A stretch of DNA of 64,000 nucleotides, taken from Onthophagus taurus (lineage: Eukaryota > Arthropoda > Insecta > Coleoptera > Scarabaeidae). Shown here one piece after another: positions 10,601 through 21,140 of this stretch. Made by a program: the position numbers and the translations under genes. The stretch covers positions 25,854,001 to 25,918,000 of the forward strand of contig NC_091976.1 in assembly GCF_036711975.1 (NCBI RefSeq), in the 5' to 3' direction. The notes beneath the pieces are model-generated. The model was not told the DNA's origin and ran no database searches. It saw only the letters and a list, made by a program, of their open reading frames with translations. Positions within the stretch are counted from its first letter, which is position 1; every line of letters starts with the position of its first letter.

Positions 10601-13600
10601 CAGTTATAAAACTTCTATTATATGATAACTAACTTCAGGTTTAAAATGTCAACCTCAATTTTGACATATTTGTAATCTTCATTAAAAATCCTTTAAAATG
10701 AGTACAAACACGATATATTTATCTTCTATATTAATGAAGTTATGGTCAACTTCCGGTTAAGAATGTCAACGTCAATTTTGACATATTTGTAATCGTTGTG
10801 AAAAATCCTTTAAAATGAGTCCAAACATGATACGTTTAATTCCAATATTACTCGAGATATAAGCAACTTCCGGATTAAAATGTCAACGTTATTTTGACAT
10901 ATTCTTAATTTTTATAAGTCTTAATATTTGTCACAAAAACAAAAATATAACAAAATAAAATAAAAAATTAAGGTTGGTATTAATATTTAAAAATTAAATT
11001 GATATCTTCATTATTGCTAACTTCAGGTTTAATGTTTTTTATTCAAACTTTTTTGTTTTTTGAGATAAGTACATCATCTTTGGACTCATTTTAAAGGTTT
11101 TTTAATGAAGATGACAAATATGTCAAAATTGACGTTGACGTTTCAAACCGGAAGTGATTGTATTTTCATTAATATTAAAGTTAAATATGTCGAGTTTGGA
11201 CTCATTTTAAAGGATTTTTTATGAAGTTGACAAATATGTCAAAATTAAAAGTTCGAACTTTTTGGTTTTTTGAGATAAATGCGTCAAGTTTGGACTCAGT
11301 TTAAAGGTTATTTTATGAAGATTAGGAATATAATAATAAAATTAAAGTTGACATTGACAACTGAAAGTTTTTTTCACAACTAAACCCGAATGTTTCTAGT
11401 TCTCGTTCTAGTTGTAGTTCAATAAAAATAATAATAATTAAGTTTATTGCTACAAACTCAGCATTACATTCCACAAACAATTAAATTTTAACAATACTAC
11501 AATTGCATATATCACATTACAATACAATACATTTTACTTCCTATCCCACCCCTCCCCATCTCCTTCCCGCATCACCCTACGCTGCCTTGTCGCCACCACC
11601 TCCCTCATCCATTCTCTTCCCTCTGCCCTCTCCCCCAGCACCTGCTTCCAGCCGATCACCTCCTCTCTTAGCTCGTCACACTCCCTCAGTAGGTGCTCCA
11701 ACGACTCCCACTCCCCCCCACATAGCCTACAACCCCTCTCATCATCTCTCATCCAATACCTATTCGCTCTCTCCTCATTGCTGCATCTGAATCTTGCCAC
11801 CATCCTCTTCCCCTCCTCATCCCCCTCCACCGACAGGTACTTCGGCAATCCCTCCGTTATTATTTCCTCGTACTTAGGGTTGTACCTGCTCTCCCTTATC
11901 TGCCCCCTTCTTTCTTGCCTCTGTACATCTCTATCCCTGCTCTCCAGCTCTTTCCACATCTCAATCCCTTCCCTCCTTCTATCATCTACCGCTTTCACTG
12001 AGTACCCCACCCTTCTGAAATATTCCTCCCTCCCTCGTTGCCCGTAACCCCCTTTCCCTGCCTTAATCTCTTTCCAGCACTCCCCCAAAATTTTACATTG
12101 AGACCTCCCTTCAACCCTCTCCTCAAAACGTACCGCCCTTTTACCCGCCTCCACTCTTAACTTATCAACCTTCTTCTCTGACTATGTACTCCGGCGTCTC
12201 TTTTGCCAACCCCAAAACTTCAATAAAAATATACAACATAGTAATATGTTGAGAACTAGAAACATTCGGATTTAGTCCCACGTCTCTTAAGACGACTAAA
12301 CCCGAATGATTCTAGTTCTAGGTCTGGTGTTAGTTCTAGTGATAGAGTAATATTAGAACTAACACTAGACCTAGAACTAGAAGCATTCGGGTTTAGCCGC
12401 ACGTCTTTCAAGACGGCTAAACCCGAATGATTCTAGTTCTAGGTCTGGTGTTAGTTCTAGTGAGAGTAATATTAGAACTAACACTAGACCTAGAACTAGA
12501 AGCATTCGGGTTTAGCCACACGTCTTTCAAGACGGCTAAACCCGAATGATTCTAGTTCTAGGTCTGGTGTTAGTTCCAGTGATAGAGTAATATTAGAACT
12601 AACACTAGACCTAGAACTAGAAGCATTCGGGTTTAGCCGCACGTCTCTCAAGACGGCTAAACCCGAATGATTCTAGTTCTAGGTCTTGTGTTAGTTCTAG
12701 TGATAGTGTAAAACTAGAACTAACACTAGACCTAAAAAGTTTCGGGCTTAGCCGTGTGTCCTCAGACGCACTCTAGGTCTAGTGTTAGTTCTAGTTTTAG
12801 TGCTAAAAAAATATGCAACATAGTGATATGTGATATCTTATGCTAACTAGCGCTACCTACCGCTGTCTTAAATTTTATGTATATAAAATAAAAGACAGAA
12901 ACTTTAAATTTTATACTAACATCTAGAAAATGACACTGGCCCGACATTGTAGGTTCATCTATTTTTTCTATTGTAGAATTTCTTTGTGTATCTAAGTCGG
13001 TTCTTGCAAATAGGACTTGAAATCGTATAACGTGATTGACGCTTAGCTTTATCCTTTAAAACAAATAATATTTTAGGTCTTTCGGTATCTGCATTTTTTC
13101 TAAGATAAGTTACACCTTTACCTACCAGACAGAATAGAAATCTCTAGCAACGGTAAAATGTCGCTTAGTCAAGTGATGTATAACGAGGTCCAATTACCAT
13201 TTATTATGCGCATTTATGGTCGTAAATAAATAAATTGGTTATTTATAATCTGTTCAACTTTATGGTATTATTCCGTGGTACATAATCTTGACTCGCGTAA
13301 CGTTATGTCATGATTATATTTGAATTGATTTGTTGTGTTATGAACAAGATTTAATCAAAACCCGCAGAGTAGCATTAATTAACTGAATTTTTTATAAATT
13401 AACTAATTTTTTTGTAGGTTTCTATAGATGTTAAAAGAAAAGTAATATTTTGGATAGAAGTACCCTGCGTTGATAACCTGGGATCGTGCACATACAAAGA
13501 TGTTTGCATCTTTGGAATTGCCAAAAACAAACCGTGTCCTCCGATTTTAAACGTAAATAAAGTTCCTTGTCGATGTCCCATTAAAAAGGTAAGGTTTCTT

Positions 13601-13796
13601 CATACAATCACGTTTTTATATTTTAAATATTTTTTTAATTTCTTTTTAGGGTACTTACATCATCCCAGAATCAATTGGATCATTTTTAGAAAATACTGCG
13701 ATATACAGTGGTTATTATAAAGGAAATGTCATTATTAAAAATGATAAACAAAGATTAGGATGTTATGATATGACTTTTGAGTTGTATAACTCTTAA
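7612..13796 (+). CDS. Ganglioside GM2 activator-like secreted lipid-binding protein (ML superfamily)
   Basis: Four in-frame exons: 7612-7671, 7730-7888, 13418-13588 and 13650-13796, about 178 residues. Residues 1 to about 18 (MFQIILLILMVVSCSNS) form a signal peptide. The mature part is cysteine-rich with the GM2-activator pattern: CTYKDVCIFG, then CPPIL, then CRCPIKKGTYIIPES, and a C-terminal GCYDMTFELYNS. GM2-activator-type proteins bind glycolipids or other lipids in a beta-cup and present them to enzymes in lysosomes or the extracellular space; the ligand here is unknown. NFT in exon 2 is a possible N-glycosylation site. Intron 2 is 5.5 kb and holds a transposon-like element with inverted ends. 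The stop lies 73 bp from the NAT10 stop on the other strand. An MD-2/NPC2-type ML protein is the alternative, but the cysteine spacing favours GM2A. Confidence 0.85.
8050..8560 (-). mobile_element. LINE relic, reverse-transcriptase tail and RNase H fragment
   Basis: On the minus strand an RNase H start reads YMFTDGSKTPKGVGAGVYCE (about 8155-8235). Upstream there is a broken reading resembling the post-RT region of I/R1/jockey LINEs (TMQTLAMDVLLGLSPLHLHI, with frameshifts). No intact frame. It lies in intron 2 of the GM2-activator-like gene. Nothing recognisable is seen at 8560-9220; an 87-codon minus-strand ORF at 8891-9154 matches no family I know. Confidence 0.7.
9265..9765. repeat. Subterminal tandem array, about 120-bp unit
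   Basis: Units carry GGAATGTTA(A/C/G)GTAAGGTTAG, TCTGTTTACAAACATTAAT and TATAGCGTGAAGTTTTCTTT. GGAATGTTA recurs at 9271, 9389, 9511, 9594 and 9715 (spacings 118, 122, 83, 121). Within each unit, GCCAATTATAGCGTGAAG repeats every 40 bp or so with variants (AAACCGTGAAG). The 83-bp unit lacks one inner copy. Confidence 0.85.
10570..11370. repeat. Foldback block with tandemly repeated arms
   Basis: The left arm (about 10570-10915) holds repeats of about 130 bp containing AATCCTTTAAAATGAGT, CAACTTCCGG and GTCAATTTTGACATATTTG. The right arm (about 11030-11370) holds the same phrases in reverse complement (CTCATTTTAAAGGATTTTTT, ACAAATATGTCAAAATT). The loop is about 110 bp. This is the layout of foldback elements. 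No coding potential is seen. Confidence 0.7.
11530..12215 (-). mobile_element. LINE 3' end with zinc-knuckle C-terminus
   Basis: A 206-codon minus-strand frame ends in KRMVARFRCSNEERANRYWM, then CRLCGGEWESLEHLLREC, a CxxC...HxxxxC knuckle typical of the C-terminus of I/R1-type LINE polyproteins. Upstream, across a small frameshift near 12165, the frame reads ETPEYIVREE, then DKLRVEAGKRAVRFEER. The reverse transcriptase is missing. The plus strand over the same bases is CT-rich with frame-open shadows. The relic is bracketed by 25-bp inverted repeats at 11380-11404 and 12251-12275. Confidence 0.75.
12251..12800. repeat. Palindromic tandem array, about 120-bp unit
   Basis: Four to five units. 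GCATTCGGGTTTAG recurs at 12383, 12502 and 12623, with a variant at 12262. Each unit has two dyads. One pairs CATTCGGGTTTAGCC with GGCTAAACCCGAATG, with an inner CGTCTT/AAGACG. The other pairs CTAGTTCTAGGTCT-GTGTTAGTTCTA with its complement. Half a unit in inverted orientation occurs at 11380-11425, beyond the LINE fragment. Every unit could extrude as a cruciform. Confidence 0.9.
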
Positions 13797-13869
13797 AGTT
13801 TTAGTATTTATTTTATTATACTAAAATTTATTATTGTAGTATAATTAAATTAATTATTTTTGTATAAAC

Positions 13870-16800
13870 CTACAAACTAAACCTTTTTTTCTTCTTTTTC
13901 GTCGGATGTTTCATCTTTTTTTCTTTTTGCTCCACATCGTCACCATTATTTTCGTGCATTCGTTTCTCACCACTAAAATAAAATAAAAAATGAATTTATT
14001 CCTCACTAAAATTAAATAAATAAATTATAACAAATTTGATTCTTAAAAATAGCTTACGTTTTAACTGAAATTAAGCTCTTTCTACTTTTATTAGATAAAG
14101 CTTTATTCCATTCGCTTTCGGCGCCTTTTATAGCAAATTGATCAAAATTTTCTTTTTTTAACTTTTCGAGTTCTTTTTTCTGCTTCTTTTCTAATTCTTT
14201 TGCAGCTTCTTCTAATTCATCGTGCATGCTTTTAGCGACGGGATTTAAATGAACATCTTGTCTAGGAATCATTGCTTTTTCAACGTCTTGTTCTAAAATC
14301 CCATTCAAATGTTGTACACTTCTTCTAATTAAACGATTAAAAAGAGCTAATAATTGAGATGACGGTAATTCTAAATCTTTTGATAATTCATCAACTGTTT
14401 TATGTTGTAAACCTATTCCTAATAAAATAGCTGATTGTACAGCAGACATGTTAACATCACCCATTTGATTTAAAAAGAAAATTTTAGCTAACGCTGGCAT
14501 TAAATCAACGATTAAATGATAATCAACTAAATTATTGCTGTACATTTCAAGTCTTTTTACGTCATAATTAGTGAAATGTATGTTTAATTCGGTTTTCGTC
14601 ATAATTCTTGTTGTTGTTTTTCTTGATTTGTTGTTAAGAACGCTTAATGAAAGTGAAGGGGAAAATGTGCGAAATTGGTATGATAATAACGAAGTAAATC
14701 TTCGTCTAAAATCAATCCAATAAGCCCCCAACCAATCATCGTTATTTTCAGTTGTGTTGACAACATTTAACATGATACATGAATGTTCCCCGGTTAAATC
14801 ATTTGTTGTTTGGCGAAGATAAACCGGAATATATCCAGCTTTTTTCCAAAATTTTAATAATTGTTCTGTAAGTCCATAAGAAACGCCTAAATAATCTAAT
14901 TTTTCCGGTTGTCGTTCGCTTAATTTTAATAAAAGCGGCGGTAAAGATTTTCTTGGTTCAATAGTTTCTTCTAATAAATCAACTTCTTCTTCTGCTACGT
15001 TCGATATTTCTTCTTGAATGATTTGGTCCTCGTCGATATTAGTTACTTTAAACTCATAATAATCCTTTAAAAGTGTTAAAGCCCTTGCTCCATAACCCAT
15101 CTAACCACAATCAATATAATTAATAATTTAAAAAAATTAAATACAATAAAACCTTGATATAACTAATACGAGGAAGACAAAATTGTCCTTCAAATTAGTT
15201 ATATCGAGATTTCATTGTATATAATTAAAATCATACTCCTTGATAATCAGGATGAGTTGCTATTCGAACAATTCTAGCACCACAAAGTTTTGGGAAATCA
15301 GTATCTTGATACTGTTGACCAATAGTCCAAGGAATAAGATCACCGGAAGCTCGTTTACCACGAGAAAATCCTTCCACAACCGTACTCTTCGAAATTTCCC
15401 CTTCTAAACACACTTGGATAACAACCAAAATTTCGGGTAAACGTTTTTTACTAGGATCAACGGGTCCTAATAAACAAAAAAGATGATGTGCTGGTGCATC
15501 TGACATCATTTGTAAATCATTTGGAGTGTTCTAAAATTAATTATTAAATTTTCTTTTTTAAATTTAAATAATTATATCATACTTTGTAATGAGAAGCAAC
15601 GTATAAAGCTACGAGTCTTTGTAAAAATTCCTCCGATGCTCGGTGATAACAAAAAAGTGTGTCTCTATTGATATAATATAAATCGCAACTTTCCGGAGGT
15701 GGACAACCACTTAAAATTGGTGCTACTGATGTAGCATCCAAACAAAGCAACTTTGTTAACCACGTTTCAACATCATCACCTGATTTATAACGAATTGATT
15801 CTTCGAGAGTTACCTAAAATTGGTATTATTTTTATTTTAAATCAAAAAAAAAAGTTTATAAGCCTAGAATAAATGTTTTTTGTTTTTCTAACTTGTATAG
15901 GTATAGTTAGAAAAGAAAACGAAATTAAGCTTGAGCATTTCGCAAACTTTCGTTAGAATGAACGCAAATAAAAGACTTTTTTATTAAACGTCCAAGAACA
16001 AGCAAATAAATGGAGATAAACATAAACAAATGAAGATGAATTATTTATTTTGTTAGCTACAGATCATACATATTTTTATTTGTTGTTCAACACACAATGC
16101 GCGACAGCTACATAACAAATTGTTGTCGTCATTCTCTTCTTCACTGTAGGACATAAACTTTCTCTTGAGGGGTTTCCTGATTCTCTGCAGTAGGCTGATC
16201 TTGTAAAACTTGACATAGAAAGTCTTGACAGGGAGGGGCAATTTTGTAGCCTTCCTTGTTGCCCATTTCATGGCAACAAGAAAGTAATCATCGTCGAAAG
16301 TAAAAGAACTATTTTATTTTGTTTAGGTTTATAAGACACAAGAGTCATTTTATCATCAAATCCAAACACAGAAGTTCTACATTTCCGGGATTTATGGTCT
16401 AGTAACTTTATCGGTATTTCTGACTTATTTTTACGAAGAGTCCCAACTATTGTTAGATTGTATGGTTTATTCAGTAGTTTCGTGGCCAAAGGAATACTGG
16501 GAAACCAGTTATCCATTGTGATGTTGAGGTTACTACCATATAGCGGTGTCTCCATCCGTGTTTGTAGATTTCCCAAGATAAGGACTTGCATTTATTACGT
16601 GCTTGGTGGCAACATCACAGAGAATCACAATTTTGATGCCATATTTATTAGCTTTGTTGTGCATATACAGGATGTCTCCGAAATGCGTGTACAACGGAAG
16701 ACCACAAATTCCTTGGCTCAAAATAGGTGGTCATTTTGAACAATTTTTGTAAATATTTCCTACTTGTTGTGTTTATTGTTACCTTTTGTTTCTTAGAATT

Positions 16801-19800
16801 GATTAAAAGTTTTTCTTTCTAGTACTGAAACAACTAAATACGACTACGTTTTTTCCTAACACTGTATGCTTTGATGATCATTGAATTCCCAAGCTTTTGA
16901 TCAATTAATGATATTGTATTCACGTTAAATATAAATTGCAATTAGTTGAAATCAGTGCCAACTACGATGAGGTAACTTTTTTAACTGCAATGACATAAAC
17001 AAGGATTGCAGATATTTAAAAATATCTTTTTTCTGGCTTAACCACTTATGTAATCAAAATCTTATAAGAGATAAAAACGGTTTAGAACTAAATGGACTAT
17101 TCAGAAATTATAATAGCGGCGAAACGAAGCAGCTTTGGATATAGATAACTTAACTTAAATCGACCTATTTTGAGTCAAGGAATCTGTGGTCTTCCGTTGT
17201 TCACGCATTTTGGATACACCTGTATATACGGAAGGGGCACTTACCCCGGAATCCAACAAGTTGAGTGGCTTTAATTATTATTAAGAACTGTTTTATCTTA
17301 TTACCACTTCCACTAATGCTGCTCTATAGTAAATCAGTTCAGTCTGGAGTTTATCCGCGTGTCTAGAAGCAGGCACATGTTCTTTCAATATTTAAGTCTG
17401 GCAATCAAAGTGCTTATACAAGATTATTTTTCATGGTCAAAAACCAAATCGATTTCAGACAACACGGTTTCTTCGCGGGTCGTTCGGTTGAGAGCAACTT
17501 GTTGGAATATAGCAATTACATATTACATTCTATGGATGAATCTATCTAAGCAGACGATATTTACACAGACTTCAGCAAGACGTTCGACCAAGTTGACCAT
17601 AATCTGTTAATTTCAAAATTTCAACAGTTTGGTATCGATGGCTATTTGGTCAGATGGTTAGCCTCCTATATGCGCGGCAGAACTCAGATAGTGTCAATCA
17701 AGGGACATAAATCTAATTCCTTTCCAGTGCCTTGGCAGTCACTTGGGACACCTTTTGTTTAATATTTACATTAATGATCTATTTGATGTTTTGAAACATT
17801 TTCACTTAATTAAATACGACAATGTTCTTGGGGGCGCAACCATGTCAAGAGTATCTCATATTAGAAATCGTTCAAAAAATTTTGAAGCTCCTCAGCTACT
17901 AGGATTAACATGGATTATGTTGATTACGAGTCTGCATGTCGTAGCGCCAATCTTTTATCACTCCGTCACCGTCGATCTTGTAATGATGCGTTAACATACT
18001 ACAAAATCTTTAATAACGTAATTGATTCTCCTCCACTACTCGGGAGTATTAATTTTTGCGTCCCACCCTGATTCCTCTTGTTGCCTATTCTGAATTTGTT
18101 AGCTCTTATTTTTGTATCTTTATGCTATGCTATGTATGTTATGCTATTTTTCATGATGATGTTTATATATTTTTGTTCTATTTTTCGTTGTAATTTTCGA
18201 GGCACAGTTTTTTCTGAGTTTGTCCTGTTCTGTGCCCAACTTGGTGTATAAATAAATAAATAAAATTTTTAGCTTGGTCTGTCGGTTCTGGTCGAATATA
18301 TAAAATATTTTAGCTGGAGTTTTACCGCCTGCGTTAACTACCAGAGCACTTTTCCACACCTGACCATTTTTTCCTAAATATATAGGATTACTTGAACTTA
18401 CATAAACGTCTTTTGAAGTTTGATTTCTAGATAGACCCTTTCGAGATGTTGATGGCTGTGAGAGCTTACATTTATTGTTATGAGACTGCTTGCCTGAGTC
18501 ACTGAAAACTCATTTTTGTTTGGGTTTCCAGACACTTTCTAGTTCAACTTGATACAGCTCTTCCTCATGCTCATCAGGAACATAGTCTCTATTGGCAACA
18601 CTGTCGACACTATAGAATGGATCTTGCTCTACTTTATCTTCTTCATTGTCACTCACATCACTAAAATCACTGGCTATCACAATATCATCCCGTAATTCAA
18701 ATAGTCGGCACATTCCCGTCGTAATTGAAGTGTGGGGAAAAGCACTTTCGACGCGGCGGAGCGCTAGGTGCTAACTTCTTGAATGAAACAATCGTTTGGG
18801 GAATATTAATACGTACATTTTACGTGGGTTATTATTCTAGGGTTGGGTTGGGTTGTGTTGTAAGTTAATAAAAGGTTGGGTTGTGTTGTAAAAAACTGCT
18901 TGCCTGAGTCACTGAAAACTCTTTTTTATTTGGGTTTGCAGGCACTTTCTAGTTCGGCTTGATAGAACTCTTCCTCATGCTCATCAGGAACATAGTCTCT
19001 ATTGACAACACTGTCGTCACTATAGAATGGATCTTGCTCTACTTTATCTTCTTCATTGTCACTTACATCACTAAAATTACTGGTTTTTACAATATCATCC
19101 TGTAATTCTCTGTCTGTGAGAGGCCTATTAAAGCTAGATGCGAAATGAAAACAAATAATCGGCACATTCCCGCCGTAAAGGAAGTGTGGGGGAAAGCACC
19201 TCTTACGCGGCGGAGCGGAGATGTTAACTTCTTGAATGAAACAATCGTTTGGGGAATATTAATACGTACATTTTACATGGATTATTATTCTAGGGTTGGG
19301 TTGGGTTGTGTTGTAAGAAACATCTTGCCTGAGTCAATGAAAACTCTTTTTTGTTTGGGTTTCCAGGCACTTTCTAGTTCTTGATACAGCTCTTCCTCAT
19401 GCTCATCAGGAACATAGTCTCTATTGACAACACTGTCGTCACTATAGAATGGATCGTGCTCTACTTTATCTTCTTCATTGTCACTCACATCACTAAAATC
19501 ACTGACTATCACAATATCATCCTGTAATTCTCTGTCTGTGAGAGGCCTATTAAAGCTAGATGCGAAATGAAAAGAAATATTCCCGGCGGAGCGCTAGATG
19601 TTAACTTCTTGAATGAAACAATCGTTTTAGGATTAATACGATTAATACGTAAATTTAACGTGGGTTATTATTTTAGGATTGTGTTGGGTTGGTTTGTAAG
19701 TTAATAAAACTTACTTCATGTAAAGTTCTCCCAGTAGCAGCCCCACTATTTTCCTTTTTATTTGCAGCGTTAGTATTAGCCCCAACAGGCGCTGCTTGAA

Positions 19801-21140
19801 CTCGTAATTGCTGTAATAACTTCAAAGAAAGCGACCTTCCAGTACCTTCATAACCATTTATTGTTGAAGCTAAAAACACCAAATACGGTCCTAACATAGC
19901 TTTAACATATGGTAAAGGAATCGCGGCTGCTTCATCAATTACAACTAATTCAGCTTGAGATAATCGATGACTATCAGTTGGGTGAATATATTGAATAGTT
20001 TGGCGGTGTTCTCTAAAAATATTTACTCGAACGATTGCTTTATTAAATTCGGGGTTTGTGGATTGAATTAAACTGTAATCAATATGTTCTTGATATTCTA
20101 AAGAATCGAATCCTTTAAAAACGAATTCAAAGAATGTGTTTAAATTTTCTGGGCTTGGGCTGGTTACGAAAATGTTTGAATAACCAAAAGCAATTGCTGC
20201 TGCTACGGATAACCCCAAAGCGGCTGATTTACCCCGCCCTCTACTTGCAGTTAACGAAACTGTTGATCTTAACGATTTCTCAGAAATTGCTTCAATAAAT
20301 TTTAATAAAGCTTTTGCTTGATCTAAAGTTTTACAACAATTTACTAAAACTCCAACCGGTTGGGTTTCTCTTAAAGATTCTTTTAAACTTTCTAATTCTG
20401 CATCATTTTCTGATGGTTCTGTGTTTTTTTCAATTGGTTCAAGATATAAATTATGAGAGGAAATTGGTAAAACTGATAGTTGATCATCAACAACTAAACA
20501 TCTTTTACAAGAAGCCAAAGAAAGCAAAAATCTTTCGTTGAATCTACAAACAACATCTTGATGTGCCTCTGTTCTAAATCTTTGATGAACATCCATAGAC
20601 ATTGTGTATAATTGTTTTAAAGAGTTTAACGATTTTAATAATATAACAACAAGTCCTCCTCCTTCAACAGTTTCTATCGTTCGAGCTAATAAATTCGGCG
20701 TTAACGCTTCAAAATCTTGAAGCACACACATCCCGTAAGTGTTACCCAAAATTTTATGAGTTTCTGAGTAATAACAATATCTAATTTTAGTAGATGATAA
20801 AAACAATTCAAAGGGATCATCTTCGTTTACATTTAATTTCCCTGCTTTTATTTTATGTTGTAGTTGTTTCATACGTTTCTTTCGGTGACTATTAAATCCT
20901 AATTCCTTTTTATAGCACCATAAAACGGAAGGTCTTGCTTTTACTTCCGCTTTTGTTAACATGTGGTGTAAAATAACAACCTAATTTGATTAAAAAATAT
21001 TATAAAATTCGTTGCATTAAAATAAAACTTACCTGATCTCTTCCTTTATCTCCAACGATAACAAATAAGGTTCTGTGCCCCAATTTAACACCATTTTCAA
21101 TAAGAATTCTTATTCTATTATCAATTTTCTTTCGAACCAT
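13870..21140 (-). CDS. NAT10: RNA cytidine acetyltransferase NAT10/Kre33
   Basis: Nucleolar enzyme that makes N4-acetylcytidine in 18S rRNA and, with an adaptor, in tRNA-Ser/Leu. Six in-frame exons: 21033-21140, 19715-20980, 15583-15813, 15237-15530, 14058-15100 and 13870-13972, about 1,015 residues (human NAT10 has 1,025). The start gives MVRKKIDNRIRILIENGVK, as in orthologues. The helicase-like ATPase part shows GRGKSAALG (about 284-292) and the Walker B VIDEAAAIP (about 384-391). The acetyltransferase part shows ARIVRIATHPDYQGMGYGAR around residue 630, joined across an intron. The C-terminus is lysine-rich (PTKKKKKRF), a likely nucleolar signal. A 3.9 kb intron holds a piggyBac relic beginning within about 20 bp of the exon's donor. 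The stop is 73 bp from the convergent GM2-activator-like stop. Confidence 0.97.
15141..15223. mobile_element. Tiny hairpin MITE in a NAT10 intron
   Basis: ATACAATAAAACCTTGATATAA on the left pairs imperfectly with TTATATCGAGATTTCATTGTAT on the right, around a loop of about 30 bp. It fills almost the whole short intron between exons 4 and 5, so it could fold in the pre-mRNA. The element class is not clear. Confidence 0.5.
16680..17225. repeat. Inverted duplicate of a piggyBac piece
   Basis: The stretch 16680-16728 (GTACAACGGAAGACCACAAA) reappears in reverse complement at about 17170-17222 (GGTCTTCCGTTGTTCACGCA). The intervening 440 bp has no recognised coding content. The inverted copy lies immediately 5' of the LINE insertion, suggesting a repair or template-switch event at integration. 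Confidence 0.65.
17340..18264 (+). mobile_element. 5'-truncated jockey-like LINE inside piggyBac
   Basis: Plus-strand frames with shifts and stops read GFFAGRSVESNLLEYSNY, DDIYTDFSKTFDQVDHNLLI, then GYLVRWLASYMRGRTQIV, the RT palm of jockey-type LINEs. A 3' stretch reads RLDYVDYESACRRANLLSLR-like and RRSCNDALTYYKIFNN. The element ends in TAAATAAATAAATAAA (18249-18264), its A-rich tail, which sets the insertion boundary inside the piggyBac. Large parts of the RT are deleted. Confidence 0.75.
18478..19700 (-). repeat. Threefold tandem copy of a piggyBac 5' end, about 415-bp unit
   Basis: ACTTTATCTTCTTCATTGTC occurs at 18631, 19041 and 19463 (spacings 410 and 422). Each unit carries the transposon terminus, the 5' leader and the first 60-70 codons. 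Unit junctions share GTTGTAA-GAAAC-like sequence and, next to the terminus, TAGGGTTGGGTTGGGTTGTG. In the leftmost unit the ATG context differs (MCRLFELRDDIV), and in the other two the GAGAGGCCTATTAAAGC block is kept. Confidence 0.85.

Larger units (their letters stand above)
9222..13195. mobile_element. Composite element bounded by 37-bp terminal inverted repeats
   Basis: The left end 9222-9258 (AATTGGACCGCGTTATGCAT, then CACTTGACTAAGCGACA) matches the reverse complement of 13159-13195 at 35 of 37 positions. The enclosed 3,974 bp has a tandem array just inside the left end (9265-9765), an inverted-arm block (10570-11370), a LINE 3' end (11530-12215), and a palindromic array near the right end (12251-12800). 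No transposase ORF is recognised; a 122-codon ORF at 10090-10458 is unlike any family I know. No target-site duplication is obvious. It may be a large non-autonomous DNA transposon that took in other repeats. Confidence 0.6.
15862..19700 (-). mobile_element. Broken piggyBac-family transposon
   Basis: Minus-strand pieces fit a piggyBac transposase. There are acidic N-termini (FSDVSDNEEDKVEQDPFYS, three tandem copies), a middle part about 18144-18359 (WKSALVVNAGGKTPAKIF), a DDE core split over 16268-16740 (GICGLPLYTHFGDILYMHNK, YGIKIVILCD, NITMDNWFPSIPLATKLLNK, VGTLRKNK) and a cysteine-containing C-terminus at 16053-16271. The ends read CCTAGAATAA at 15863 and, reversed, TTATTCTAGGG at 18832 and 19286, like the CCCTAG ends of the family. 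A plus-strand LINE sits inside, and the frame is broken many times, so it is dead. It lies in NAT10 intron 2. Confidence 0.85.

Noticed and set aside
11503..12047. Proline/serine-rich plus-strand ORFs
   Set aside because: They are complements of the charged LINE C-terminus on the minus strand.
12251..12800. CRISPR-like repeat/spacer array
   Set aside because: Insect nuclear DNA; the units are whole palindromes about 120 bp long with no unique spacers.
18510..19512. Three small acidic host genes
   Set aside because: They are tandem copies of a piggyBac N-terminus, each next to the transposon end.
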